The position numbers and the translations under genes were made by a program. From NCBI GenBank assembly GCA_963853835.1, contig OY970825.1, positions 24,242,835 to 24,306,834 of the forward strand: a DNA stretch of 64,000 nucleotides. Reading direction: 5' to 3'. Numbering within the stretch: position 1 is the first letter of the stretch; every line of letters begins with the position of its first letter. Positions 44,786 to 56,054 of the stretch are shown here, one piece after another. The DNA comes from Calendula officinalis (Eukaryota > Streptophyta > Magnoliopsida > Asterales > Asteraceae). The notes under the pieces are model-generated. The model searched no databases. It worked only from the letters and a program-made list of their open reading frames with translations, and was not told the origin of the DNA.

Positions 44786-47351
44786 ATGTCAGATAACAAT
44801 GAAAGCACTCAGGCCAATAAAATCCCTATACTCACTCCCAATAACTTTGGGATGTGGAAGAATCGTATTAAGCAATACATGCTTATTACAGATTATTCCA
44901 TGTGGGAAGTTGTCCTTGAAGGAAACAAAACTGGTCTGGTCAAGCAAGCAGCTCTGCAACTGAGGCAGACAAACTTAAGTGTGAGAAGGAAAAGAAGGAC
45001 AATGGAATCGAACTCAAAGCTCTTAGCACTCTCCTACTGGCCATTTCTAATGATTATCAACATCTCTTTGTTGAGTATGATGATGCAAAGGTGCTATGGG
45101 AAGCACTGGAGAAGAGATTCGTTGGGACCAAGAGCACCAAGAGGAACATGAAGTCTGTTCTCAAACAAGACTTTGAAAACTTCAAAGGAAAGCCCAATGA
45201 AACACTCACTCAAGTGTTTGACAGATTCAACAAGCTAATTGGTGAACTTAACCAGGTTGGGGTAAATATGGATCAAGAAGATGTCAACATGAAGTTCCTA
45301 AGATCTCTTAGTGAAGAATGGGCCATGTATACTGTGGTTTATAGACAAAGAGATGCTCTAGAAGAAAAAGAGTTGGATGAACTCTACAATGATCTCAGAG
45401 TATTTGAAACTGAGGTAAACCAAAAGAACCCTTCTATTTCTTCTAATAATGCTGCATTTGTCTCTAGTACAGGTCAAGGTCAGGAAACCTTCACAGGAAA
45501 GGCTGCAGATTCTGAGGATGCTGCAAGAGAATCCTTCTTCACTAGTCATGTGCATACTGCATTGATTAGTGATGACTTGGAACAATTAAACCCAGATGAT
45601 CTTGAGGAGATGGATCTTGAATGGCAGATGGCTATGCTGAGCCTAAGGACAAAAAGATTCTTAAAGAGAACTGGTAGGACAAGCCTCAACTTCAACAAAG
45701 GTGACAAAGCTGGATTTGACAAAACTAAAGTCAAATGTTACAACTGTAACAACCTTGGTCACTTTGCAAAAGAATGTCCTCATCCAGACAAAAGATCAAA
45801 ATCAACTGCCCTTGTATCACAACAAGGACAAGGCTATGACTGGAGCTTCCAAGCAGAAGAGCATGCTCAAAATCAAGCTCTCATGGCCTTTACTGACACC
45901 AAAACTGAGGTAAAACCTAAACCTTGTACTTCTGAATGTGCTAAAATTATTAAAAACTTAGAAAAAGAAAACACTAAATTAAATGAAGATTTAGCAAAAG
46001 CAGTGAGAAGAAATCATGAATTTGATGGTGTGATTACTGATCAAGAACATCAAATAAAGGTGTACCAGATGATTGATCAAAGGATAAAGGAAGAATTGCT
46101 TCAGGCTGTGGATGAGAAAGAATTTTATGAAATAAAAAATAAAGAACTAACAAGTAAATTAGAAGAATGTCAGCTTGAAATTGAACAAAATAAATTAACA
46201 ATTAAAAAGTTTGAAAGAAGCACTAAAATTCTTGATGAATTAACTAATAATCAAACTACAGAAAAAGTTGTTCATGGGGTGGGATATCATGCTGTACCAC
46301 CTCCATATAAAATCATTCCACCACTTAAAAACAGTTCAGAAAGAATCATTAATGAATTAAAAACTGAATATCAAACTGAATCACATAATGAAACATCTGA
46401 ATCAAATGATTCTTCTGATGATGATCAATCAATTGAATTTACAATCTCTCAAACTGAATCACCAAAATCAATTGATACAAGTTTTCACACAGCTCAAAGT
46501 CCAAATGAATCTCCCAAATATGATGCAGAAAATGTACCAAAAATTTTAACAAGGGGAAATGAAAGAAATAAAAAATAACTCTTAGACCAAAGAATACCTG
46601 AAGGTGCTAAAAATAAGAAATTAAGATGTGTTATATGCAACAAAATGAACCATTTAGCAAAGGATTGTCACTTCAATCCAATAAACTGCAAAGAGTTAAA
46701 GGAATTTAAAATTTTTAAAGAAAATGCAAAAACTCAAAAGTTAAAAGATACTACTGGTCCTTCAGTAGTAAATAAAATTAAAACTCAAATTGCTGAAACT
46801 CCAAGATTTGGAAGAAGTGCACCAAGATTTGTGCAAAACAGAAGAGTTGGAAGCCCAAAGAACAGCAATTACTTCAAGAACAATGGAAAATCCAATCAAA
46901 ATAAACAATATTTTAAATTTTCCAACACCAGTAAAAACTTTAACAAATTTACTACTGGTGTTAACCCTAATTATAATGCTGTTTGGTACCAATATAAGAA
47001 TACTACTGGTAAAAACCCTAATTACAAAAATACTACTGCTCCCAAACCAACTTTCAGAGTTACTACTGGTATCAACCCTAAAAACACTACTGTCATTCTA
47101 AACATGGTAAGTACCTAAATACTACTGGTCCATCAGTAGTAAAGCATTCAAAAGCAAAAATTCACGGGTATAAACCAAGATCAGTAGGAAATTCTCACAC
47201 CAGTAATAATTTCGAAAGGGCAGTAGTAAAACAAAACACCAGTAATAAACAAGTATGGGTACCAAAAGTGTTTAAAGTTAAATCCCCAAAAGCTTATTTC
47301 TCAAAGGATGAACCCAAGACATATAAAGCTTGGGTTCCCAAACTTAACTAA
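44786..47351 (+). pseudogene. Copia gag (frameshifted), two zinc-knuckle motifs
   Basis: Starts MSDNNESTQANKIP with an N-terminal FGMWKNRIKQYM segment typical of Copia gag. Near 44930 the frame shifts by one and continues as WEALEKRFVGT and the UBN2-like MKFLRSLSEEW region. A CX2CX4HX4C zinc knuckle (CYNCNNLGHFAKEC) is at about 45739-45780, followed by a long coiled-coil-like charged stretch (45940-46240). A TAA at 46576 breaks the frame, after which a second knuckle (CVICNKMNHLAKDC) is read at about 46627-46668. A further frame change is needed to reach the WVPKLN end at 47351. Gag would form the virus-like particle and bind RNA. The C-terminal part is rich in ACTACTGGT, read as TTG. Confidence 0.85.
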
Positions 47352-47365
47352 TCCTTTACTCACTT

Positions 47366-50300
47366 GTGCAGAGCATTCAGATCCCAGAAGAAGGAAGAAC
47401 ATGGCATATTGATAGTGGATGCTCAAGGCACATGACTGGAAATCTGCAAATTCTTAAAGATTTCAAGTCATTTGATGGAGGATATGTGGCATTTGGTGAG
47501 AATCCCCAGGGAGGTAAGATTACAGGTAAAGGTACTGTTACAAATGGCAAAATTACCTTTGATGATGTATTTTATGTAGCTGAACTAAAATACAATCTTG
47601 TCAGTGTGTCTCAAGTTTGTGATAAAAAGAATAAAATTCTTTTCACAGACATTGAGTGCATCATTCTTTCTCCTGACTTTGTTTTAGATGAAAAATATGT
47701 TGTTTTAAGAACTCCAAGGAGAAACAATGTGTATTGCATGGATATAGGGGGAGAACTCATTTCTTCAAATGAGATCAACTGTTTTATATCCAAGGCAAAC
47801 ACCACTGAATCAGAACTATGGCATAGAAGGATGTGTCACACAAACTTTAAAAACATGAACAATTTAGTAAAAAGAAATCTGGTCATTGGACTACCTCAAA
47901 AACAATTCATGTGTGATCATCACTGTGTTGCATGCCTAAAAGGTAAACAACACAAGACTTCTCATAAGTCCAAAACTGTGAACTCTATTTCTGTTCCTTT
48001 ACAGCTCTTACATATGGACCTTTTTGGACCTACAAATGTAATGAGTATTGGAAAGAAACAATATTGTCTTGTTATTACTGATGACTTTTCCAGATATACA
48101 TGGGTTTTCTTTCTCAGGACAAAAGATGAAACAAGTGAACTCATAAAGAACTTAATTGTCAAACTGGAGAACACATCTGATCAAAAAGTTAAAGCCATAA
48201 GATGTGATAATGGCACAGAATTTAAAAATGCTAACTTAATTAACTTTTGTGATCTTAAAGGTATTGACAGGCAATACAGCTCACCTAGAACTCCACAACA
48301 AAATGGTGTAGCTGAAAGAAGAAATAGAACCATCATTGAAGCAGCAAGATCAATGCTTGCAGACTCAAAATTACCAATTACTTTTTGGGCAGAAGCTGTT
48401 AATACTGCTTGTTATGTTCAAAACAGAGTATTAATAGTGAAGCCACATTTTAAAACACCATATGAACTTTTTAATAAAAGAAAACCTTCCATAAGTTTTC
48501 TAAAATCATTTGGCTGTCCTTGTACTATTTTGATTACAAGAGAACAAGTTGGTAAGTTTGACTGCAAATCTGATGATGGAATCTTTGTGGGATACTCTAC
48601 TCAAAGCAAATCATACAGAGTATTCAAGAAAAGACTAAGGATAATTGAAGAAAGCATCAATGTATCCTTTAATGAAAATGTACCTAATGAACAAGGAAAT
48701 GGTCCAGATTGGCTATTTGACATAGACAATCTAACCAAATCCTTTAATTCTAACATGAATTTCAATGCAGGTAATTCAAATTGTCACTATCAAAAGGAAG
48801 GAACATCATCTGTTAATACTGGTCAAGAGGAGATGAGATACATTGTAGTTAATACTGCTCCCACAGTTAATACTGATGTCAGTAATAACTCAAGTTCTGG
48901 AACCAGTAGTAACTCTGAGAATGAGGACAGTAGTAATTCAAATACTACTGATACCAGTAATAGTACTCAAAATACTACTGGTTCCAACAATAACCTAGAT
49001 TCTCAAGATACTACTGATACCAGTAACAACAACAATACTACTGATCTCAATGAAGACAATAGCAGTAGTAACTCTGACCAAGATGATGATGAACCAAACA
49101 TTAATGACAATGAAGGATCACTAGAAGAACAACTGCCTGAGACAAATGAGTCCAATCTTGAAAATCAACTAGTAGTTGATAAAACTACAACCACAAGGAC
49201 TCAGAAGAACCATCCATTAGACCTTGTTCTAAGTGATGTTAACTCACCACTTCAAACAAGAAGCAAATTAAATAAAAGCTTAACTGCAAATATGTGTAAC
49301 ATAAGTTTAATTGCTAATGAATGTATGTTTGAATGCTTTCTGTCTCAGGATGAACCAAAGAAAATCCAACAAGCAATGAAGGACTCAAACTGGATTGAGG
49401 CAATGCAAGAAGAACTCCTTCAATTCAAGTTACAAGCTGTTTGGACACTTGTACCTCTACCCAAAGGAAAAAGAGCCATTGGAACAAGATGGATCTTCAG
49501 AAACAAGAAAGATGAAAGAGGTATAGTGATCAAGAACAAAGCCAGACTTGTAGCCCAAGGATAAACTCAAGAAGAAGGAATAGACTATGATGAAGTATAT
49601 GCTCCTGTTGCTAGAATTGAAGCCATAAGAATATTTCTAGCATATGCTTCATTCAAGAAATTCAAAGTCTATCAAATGGATGTGAAGAGTGCATTTCTAT
49701 ATGGGAAGATTGAAAAATAGGTCTATGTATGCCAACCTCCAGGTTTTGAAGATCCAAAACATGGTGATTATGTGTTCAAACTAGATAAAGCTCTGTATGG
49801 CCTACATCAGGCACCAAGAGCATGGTATGACACATTATCATCATACCTATTGAAGAACAACTTTAAAAGAGGAGCCATTGATAAAACTTTGTTTACAAAG
49901 AAAGTCAAAGATGATATACTACTGGTACAAATCTATGTAGATGATATCATCTTTGGTTCAACCAATGATTTATTATGCAAAGAATTTGAAGAATTGATGT
50001 AGATTAAATTCAAGATGAGCTCTATGGGTCCAATGAACTTCTTCCTTGGACTCCAAGTCAATCAAAGAACAGATGGTATTTTGATAAATCAATCAAAATA
50101 TGTCAAAGACATCTTGGAAAAGTTTGATTTGAAAGACAGTAAAAGTGCAAGTACACCAATGGAAACACACAAACACCTACATCCTGATGTTGAGGGGGAG
50201 GATGTAGATGAACACTTATATAGATCAATGATAGGTTCTTTGATGTACTTAACTGCATCAAGACCTGACATTATGTATAGTGTTTGTGTGTGTGCAAGGT

Positions 50301-50878
50301 ATCAAGCAAGACCCAAAGAACTACACTTGCAGGCTGTTAAAAGAATATTCAGATACTTGAAAGGCAAACCATCACTAGGAATATGGTATCCACATGATTC
50401 ACCCTTTGAACTCATAGCCTACACATAAAGTGACTATGGAGGTGAATGTCAAGATAGAAAGTCCACTACTGGTGGATGTCAATTCTTTGGATCAAGACTG
50501 GTGTCATGGCAATGTAAGAAGCAAACAAATGTATCAACATCAACTGCTGAAGCAGAATATGTAGCTGCATCTGCTTGCTGTGCTCAAGTACTGTGGATTC
50601 AAAACCAGCTTCTAGACTTTGGTATCTCTATCCTTAAAACTCCAATTTTTATTGATAATCAAAGTGCTATTAGTATTGTGAACAATCCAGTAAAACACTC
50701 AAAAACTAAACACATTGAAATAAGATTTCACTTTATAAGAGATTGTAATGAAAAGAAATTAATCAAAGTAGTTAAAATCCATACTGATGATCAATTAGCA
50801 GATCTTTTTACAAAAGCATTTGATGTAGGAAGATTCAACTTCTTGGTTAGCAGTATTGGAATGATTTTGATAAACTAA
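47366..50878 (+). pseudogene. Copia pol: protease, integrase, RT, RNase H, four in-frame stops
   Basis: One frame runs throughout. It has a protease DSG (HIDSGCSRHMTG), a gag-pre-integrase HHCC zinc motif (H...H...CVAC), and integrase D-D-E residues in MDLFGP, RCDNGTEF and NGVAERRNR. A long Asn/Ser/Thr-rich linker (about residues 495-600) follows. The reverse transcriptase has WIFRNKKDE, KARLVAQG and the active-site YVDD (near 49938). RNase H has STAEAEYVA and IDNQSAI. In-frame stops are TAA 49562, TAG 49718, TAG 50000 and TAA 50426, all in the RT/RNase H half. The last falls where the first RNase H aspartate of the family is expected. There are no frameshifts. Motif content and domain order are diagnostic of Ty1/Copia. 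Confidence 0.95.
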
Positions 50879-50940
50879 AATCTCACTTAAAATCATGTGT
50901 AAAGTTATTGTTGTAAAATATTATTTATCTACTTAAGTGT

Positions 50941-51210
50941 TTTACTACTGGTATATCTGTATTACTGGTGTGTAGGTATGTGCACAAAATACTACTGGTA
51001 ATTAAATACTACTGGTGTGTATTAGGTTCACACAAATACTACTGGTAAGTCAGTACTACTGGTATTCACATATACTACTGGTCTTGTGTGTTAGTGGTTA
51101 CTACTGATGTCCATAGTTACTACTGATGTCAAAATCCTTAGTCACTACTGATGTTAGTAGATACTACTGACGTTTTACTACTGATATCTTATTTACTACT
51201 GGTCTTTCAG
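50941..51210 (+). repeat. Spacer array of TACTACTGRT between pol and the extra block
   Basis: Twelve copies of ACTACTG, mostly as TACTACTGGT or TACTACTGATGT, occur in about 260 bp of noncoding DNA. Spacing is irregular (about 10-35 bp), so this is not a simple tandem repeat. All copies face the same way here. Confidence 0.9.
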
Positions 51211-51439
51211 AAACACAATTACCAAACTAACCCCCATGAAAATAACCGTTATGTTATGATTCGAAGGGCATTTTAGTAGTTTTGCAGGTTAAATCGAAAG
51301 ATATAAAAGGCGGCAGTCGATTAGTTTAGCATTATCTTCACTTCGATTTGCTAAATTCTCTCGATAAACCCTAGTTTACGATCAAAAACCCTTCGTCAAT
51401 AACAAAATTCATTCCTGTTCTTCTCAAAATTCAACAAAA

Positions 51440-54400
51440 ATGGCAACTCTAAAATCTCTGAATGTGCAAACCGACCTCAAATATTCCGAATTTCACAATA
51501 TGTGTGCCTTCCTAAAGAATCCCGACGGCACAAAAGATTTTCGTCCGATCGTCAAATTCTTGAAAAACTCTTATATACAGTTTGCCTTAACTGTAAAACC
51601 AAAATCATATCAACAGCACTTGGTGGATTTCTGGACCAATGCTGAGCAAACGGAAGGAACAACCATATCAATGATCAAATCACAAGTAGATGGAAAGCAT
51701 ATCACAGTAACAGAACAATCAATCAGACACCATCTACAACTTCATGACGATTCAGGTATGTTTACTCTACCTAAGGAATACATTGCTGAAATTTTACAAA
51801 AAATGGGTTATGAGGGAAGACTGGACATAGTAACATTTCAAAAGGGTCTTCTCTCCCCACAATGGAAATTCTTAGTACATACTATTCAGCATTGTATTTC
51901 TCCAAAAAGAAGTACTTGGAATGAGTTTAATAAGGCAATAGCATCTGCTGTTGTCTGTTTATGCACAGACCAAGTATTTAATTTTTCTTACTTGATTTTT
52001 GAAGGTATGTTGGGAAATCTTAGTTCCTCTAAATTTTTAATGTATCCCAGATTTCTACAACATATCATAAATTGTGAATTACAAAACTTGTCAACTCCTA
52101 AAAACATTTTCATATTACCTGAGTTGAACAAGAAAGTTTTCTCAAATATGAGAAAACAATTTAAATTTTCGGGCAAGGAAACCCCTTTGTTTCCTAATAT
52201 GATCAAAGATCAAACAACTATAGGAGAGGGTTCAACCATTGCTACAACCCAAGTTGAACCTCAACCCACTCCATCACCCCCAAATACAGCCCAAACACCA
52301 CCCCAACTAGTCACTCAATCAACAGCCCAAACAGAAGTCCTGAATGTGTCCCAGGAACTTGATATAAATCTGCAGAGTGCTACTCTTCACTCTGTGGAAG
52401 ACCTGCCAGACAAAACCCAAAATATTTCCACTATTTACAAAAGAAAGAAATCTTTAAAGGACACCAGGGGACACATTGAGTCAAACCCCAGGCTCCAAGA
52501 GTTGTCCTCCAAGGAGGAGAGAGGACATGAGGCGAGGACTTTCACTACTGATGCCCCAAAGGTGGGTGCACAGGACAGTGAAAACATCATTAGGACCCAG
52601 ACCTCGGCAACTTTGAGTGATGACTCATTTGAGGAGTTACTCAAAGGCCCCGGTGCCAAGAAACCACAAGGGGGGCATCTCTGCTTCTTCTAGGAAGAAG
52701 AGGATGTCTAAAAGACCCAATGAATCACCAAGAAGTGATGAGGGCAGATCTTTTGAATTGATGGATAGGATGGAAAACCTCAAAGCCAATGTACCTGTTA
52801 GTGAGCCCGATGATCTTGCTAGATGGAGTGAGGGCAGTATTAAAATCAACCAATTGACGGATAAAGTGGATTCTCTTGAATCCACTGTACAAAATTGTCT
52901 TACATATCTTACAAATCAAGGAAAAACCATGGCTGCCATGAAAAGGCATGTAAATACCATCAACAAGAGAATGAGATTCTATGAGCAAAGGCTTCATCAA
53001 CAAACCAAGATCATCAGAAGATTGAAGAAGAAAATTGATGATAGTGAGGCTCCACCAGTTAAGCTCACTAAGGGGGAGAAGGATAACATACAGACCATGA
53101 TTGATGAATCAATTGCAGCAGCAGCATCCTCTCTCTTAAACTTAAAAGAAACAAAAGTTGATGAAGGCCCAGAAATGATGGTTACAGAAGATGAACCTAC
53201 TACTACTGCTACAATGGAAGAACAAGTTGAAAAGGAAATACCAGTAGTAACTCCCACTACTGATATAATAGCAGTAGTAAGTAAAGAAGAGGAAGTAAAA
53301 GCAGCAAATACTACTGATGCCCTATCAGTAGTAACTCCTGAGATCACACCAGTAGTAACTACTCTGGTTACTACTGAAGAGGAAGAACTACAATTCCCAG
53401 AGCTGATTGAAAGAGAAAGACATGTCATCATCTCCAAACCACCAACACCTGATCAACCACTTATCATACCTGACATTGATGATAATGTGAATTGGTTTGA
53501 GGTAGATGAATGTACACTTCCTCCACACCCTAAAATATTACCAGAAGGTCAACTACATCTGTTTTATCCAAAACTTCTGATGATGGGTATACCAGATATG
53601 AAATACATTCCACCTCCACCATCTGCTCACATTGGAAAAGGAAAAGAAGTATATGATGATGATTATCCAAATAGAGCATTAGGACATCACATGGTAAACA
53701 AGATAAATCATGTCAGAGCAGAAAAGCAATCCAGATGGAGAATAAAACATAGAAATTTTTTGGAGAAAGTGGAAATGTATCAAGCATTAGTAGAAAATAA
53801 GAAGAAAGTTCAAAATGAAACTCCTGTTCAAATACCTGCTCAAATCAAAGATGTTTAGATAGAAGCCCAAGAAGTAGAATTCAAAAGGCTCAGAAAAGTA
53901 GAAGAAGAACATCTAAACTGTCTTGAAGATCTAGTAGCTGAATGTAAAAGAACAAAAGGTGATCTACCAGATGATATTTTTGAACAAAAGACACTTATGA
54001 TAGACTTTCTCAAGACAAAAGGGTACAGTGCAAAATCTTTTGGAAGAATGAAAATGATAACTATAATTGAAAAATACTGCACTGCTAAGAAGAAAGACTT
54101 GGCTGAACAAGAAGCTGAAGAAACAAAGAAAGCCAAAACTTTAATCCCAATCAATCCAAACTTAATCAAAGCTGGTAGTGTTTCAACTACTGGTGATACT
54201 TCAACTCCCCAATCAAAGAAAAGAAAAACTGTTGATCAAGAACAGAGCTCTAAGAAGAAATCAAAACAAATTGTACCTGTTCTTGAAATGCCTATTGCTC
54301 CATTGCAGAACAATCCAATTATTAACTGGAGAGTGATACAGAACAATGTTATAGAGGTCATAAGGGAAGACAAAGTTGTGCAAAGATTCACTGGATGGTT

Positions 54401-54863
54401 ACCATTAATCAGATCTTGCTCTAGAAGTGATGTAATCAAGCTTCTGATTATTGGAAAACCTAGAATGACAAAGAAATCATGGAAAGAGTCTGGTGCTGGA
54501 TACTTAACAAAAATGATAGATGCTGCATTTTATCCAGATAATTATCCAGAACAGTTTACAGATCCAGGTAATGTATATGCTTGGAATGTCATTCCTACAG
54601 CTAATATGTACTTCTTTGAGAAATCAGGCAAAGTATGTGAATTGTACTTATATGAAAAAGAATATCCACACTCTGAGAAGACTATGTATCAGATATTCAT
54701 AAATACTTTGATGAAACCTTATGATGCTGTTATGTTCCAAAACAAATTAAATTACTTTACAAAGAGGAACAGCAAATATATTATTGAACAAAGGCTTCAA
54801 CAGAATCAAAGAACTCTTGAGAAAAGAAGAAGAGAACAAGAAGAACAAAAGAAACTTGATTGA
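51440..54863 (+). pseudogene. Extra post-pol protein of the Copia element, unknown function
   Basis: The block reads as three linked frames. Residues 1-417 start at ATG 51440; a frame change is needed near 52670 into 52617-53858; and TAG at 53856-53858 separates the last part (through 54863) in the same frame. The N-terminal 230 residues look globular (FLKNSYIQFALTVKP, then VDFWTNAEQ, SPQWKFLVHTIQHCISPK and KFLMYPRFLQ). A Thr/Pro/Gln-rich region and a basic patch (KKRMSKRP) follow. A coiled coil is predicted from heptads at about 52840-53045. The C-terminal domain (NWRVIQNNVIEVIREDK, RFTGWLPLIRS) ends in a Q/R/E-rich helix. I see no signal peptide or membrane segment, so an envelope role is unlikely. 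Similar sequences are, from memory, frequent in Asteraceae proteomes under unrelated labels. Its role is undescribed to my knowledge. Confidence 0.8.
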
Positions 54864-54885
54864 TTAAAAGATAATCAATAAGTTT

Positions 54886-54894
54886 AGGGGGAGA
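54886..54894 (+). other. Polypurine tract of the Copia element
   Basis: AGGGGGAGA lies one base before the 3' LTR, the position and composition expected for plus-strand DNA priming. Confidence 0.8.
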
Positions 54895-54895
54895 T

Positions 54896-55513
54896 TGTTG
54901 GAACAAAACACAGATCAACTTGATACTGATGCTGCAGTTAGTACTAATCATACTTAGTACTGATGGGGCAGAACATGTTATTACTGATGAGTTGATACTG
55001 GTGTATACTATAACTAAGTTACTACTGATCATGCACAGATTGAAGATACTACTGATCAATAGTAGTTACTACTGACGTTGGTTTTGGACTTACTACTGGT
55101 TACCAGAGTTACTACTGACGATGTACATTTACTACTGGTGAATGATTTTACTACTGGTACGCGTTTTGGAAGCATATCAAGTCCGAGATCTTCGTAGAGA
55201 TAGTTATAGCATGTAAATCAATGTATATCTTTTATTATTCGATGTAAAGCAAGTCCTAGAATAACTAGGGTAAATAGTTTAGCTTCAAGGACTATTATAA
55301 ATAGTTCCTTACGAATTGTAAACGTACGTGTGTATTGTTAACTCAATAATATACATTGAAGTTTTTTGTGAAACTGTGTTCTTAATACTTTCGCATATTA
55401 TTTACAGTTCATTGTTCTTAATTACATTGATATAGTGTTGATCCGCTGCAACTTCTATATTCAATTAGATCTAAAGTGTTTATTAACTTCTCTATAGTTA
55501 ATCGATCCTGACA
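54896..55513 (+). repeat. 3' LTR of the Copia element
   Basis: 618 bp, identical to the 5' LTR except for two transitions (CCTTGCG to CCTTACG and GAAGCTT to GAAGTTT). The CTAAT duplication follows directly. Confidence 0.95.
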
Positions 55514-55518
55514 CTAAT

Positions 55519-56054
55519 AAGTCAAGTTGGTTAATGAAATGTATTTTGTCCTAATTTTATCTGTGGATACAATTTTGCTTGATACGTTGAAAACAAAATC
55601 GAACCGATAAACCAACAAACTGAAAATAGGGAGAACCGAAGGCAGTTAATCTAATCGAATCAAACTACTAATTGCTAACACAGTGTGCTCGAGATTATGT
55701 TTCACTTCACATTATACAAAACAAACATTGACACATTGTATTACCCTATTACATGTGCAAGAACAATTTGCCTCAAAGTATACGTATATTATATAAAAAT
55801 AAAAATAAAATAAAAGATCTTTTCCTATACAGTATCATTCTCAAATCTCAATGTCAAAAGAACCGTATACATACCCAAACTGAAAAATAAATTAATTAAA
55901 AAATGGTCAAACCCTCCCATATTGGTTGTCAAGCATGAGAGAAAGAATTGTCATGCTCAATCCAAATAATATTCACTAATTTCATTGGTTATCATCGCAT
56001 ATGATTGAATTCTGAAGAAATAAGAACAATTTCTTCATTTTTTATAAAATAAAT
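55519..56054. other. Intergenic DNA and probable 3' untranslated region of the DUF1005 gene
   Basis: AT-rich sequence downstream (minus strand) of the TAA at 56055. No separate feature is recognised. Confidence 0.45.

Larger units (their letters stand above)
44080..55513 (+). mobile_element. Ty1/Copia retrotransposon with an extra post-pol coding block
   Basis: The 11,434-bp element has the 5-bp target duplication CTAAT (44075-44079 and 55514-55518) and 618-bp LTRs. A Met-tRNA primer site and a polypurine tract are also present. The order is gag, then one pol frame (protease, integrase, reverse transcriptase, RNase H), the Copia order. A roughly 270-bp spacer and about 3.4 kb of additional coding sequence follow before the 3' LTR. 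The LTRs differ by two transitions, so insertion was recent. Gag, pol and the extra block all carry stops or frameshifts. Copies of ACTACTG/CAGTAGT run through the whole element. The overall length is about twice that of a minimal Copia element. Confidence 0.95.

Noticed and set aside
49562..50428. Stop-codon readthrough or recoding in pol
   Set aside because: Four mixed TAA/TAG stops plus unrelated frameshifts in gag and the extra block fit decay better than programmed recoding.
52997..53437. 146-residue Ser/Val-rich minus-strand frame
   Set aside because: It is the antisense shadow of the Thr/Val-rich part of the extra block, generated by the ACTACTG motif.
51440..54863. Envelope-like gene
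   Set aside because: No signal peptide, membrane segment or glycoprotein-like cysteine pattern is visible. The coiled coil alone is not enough.
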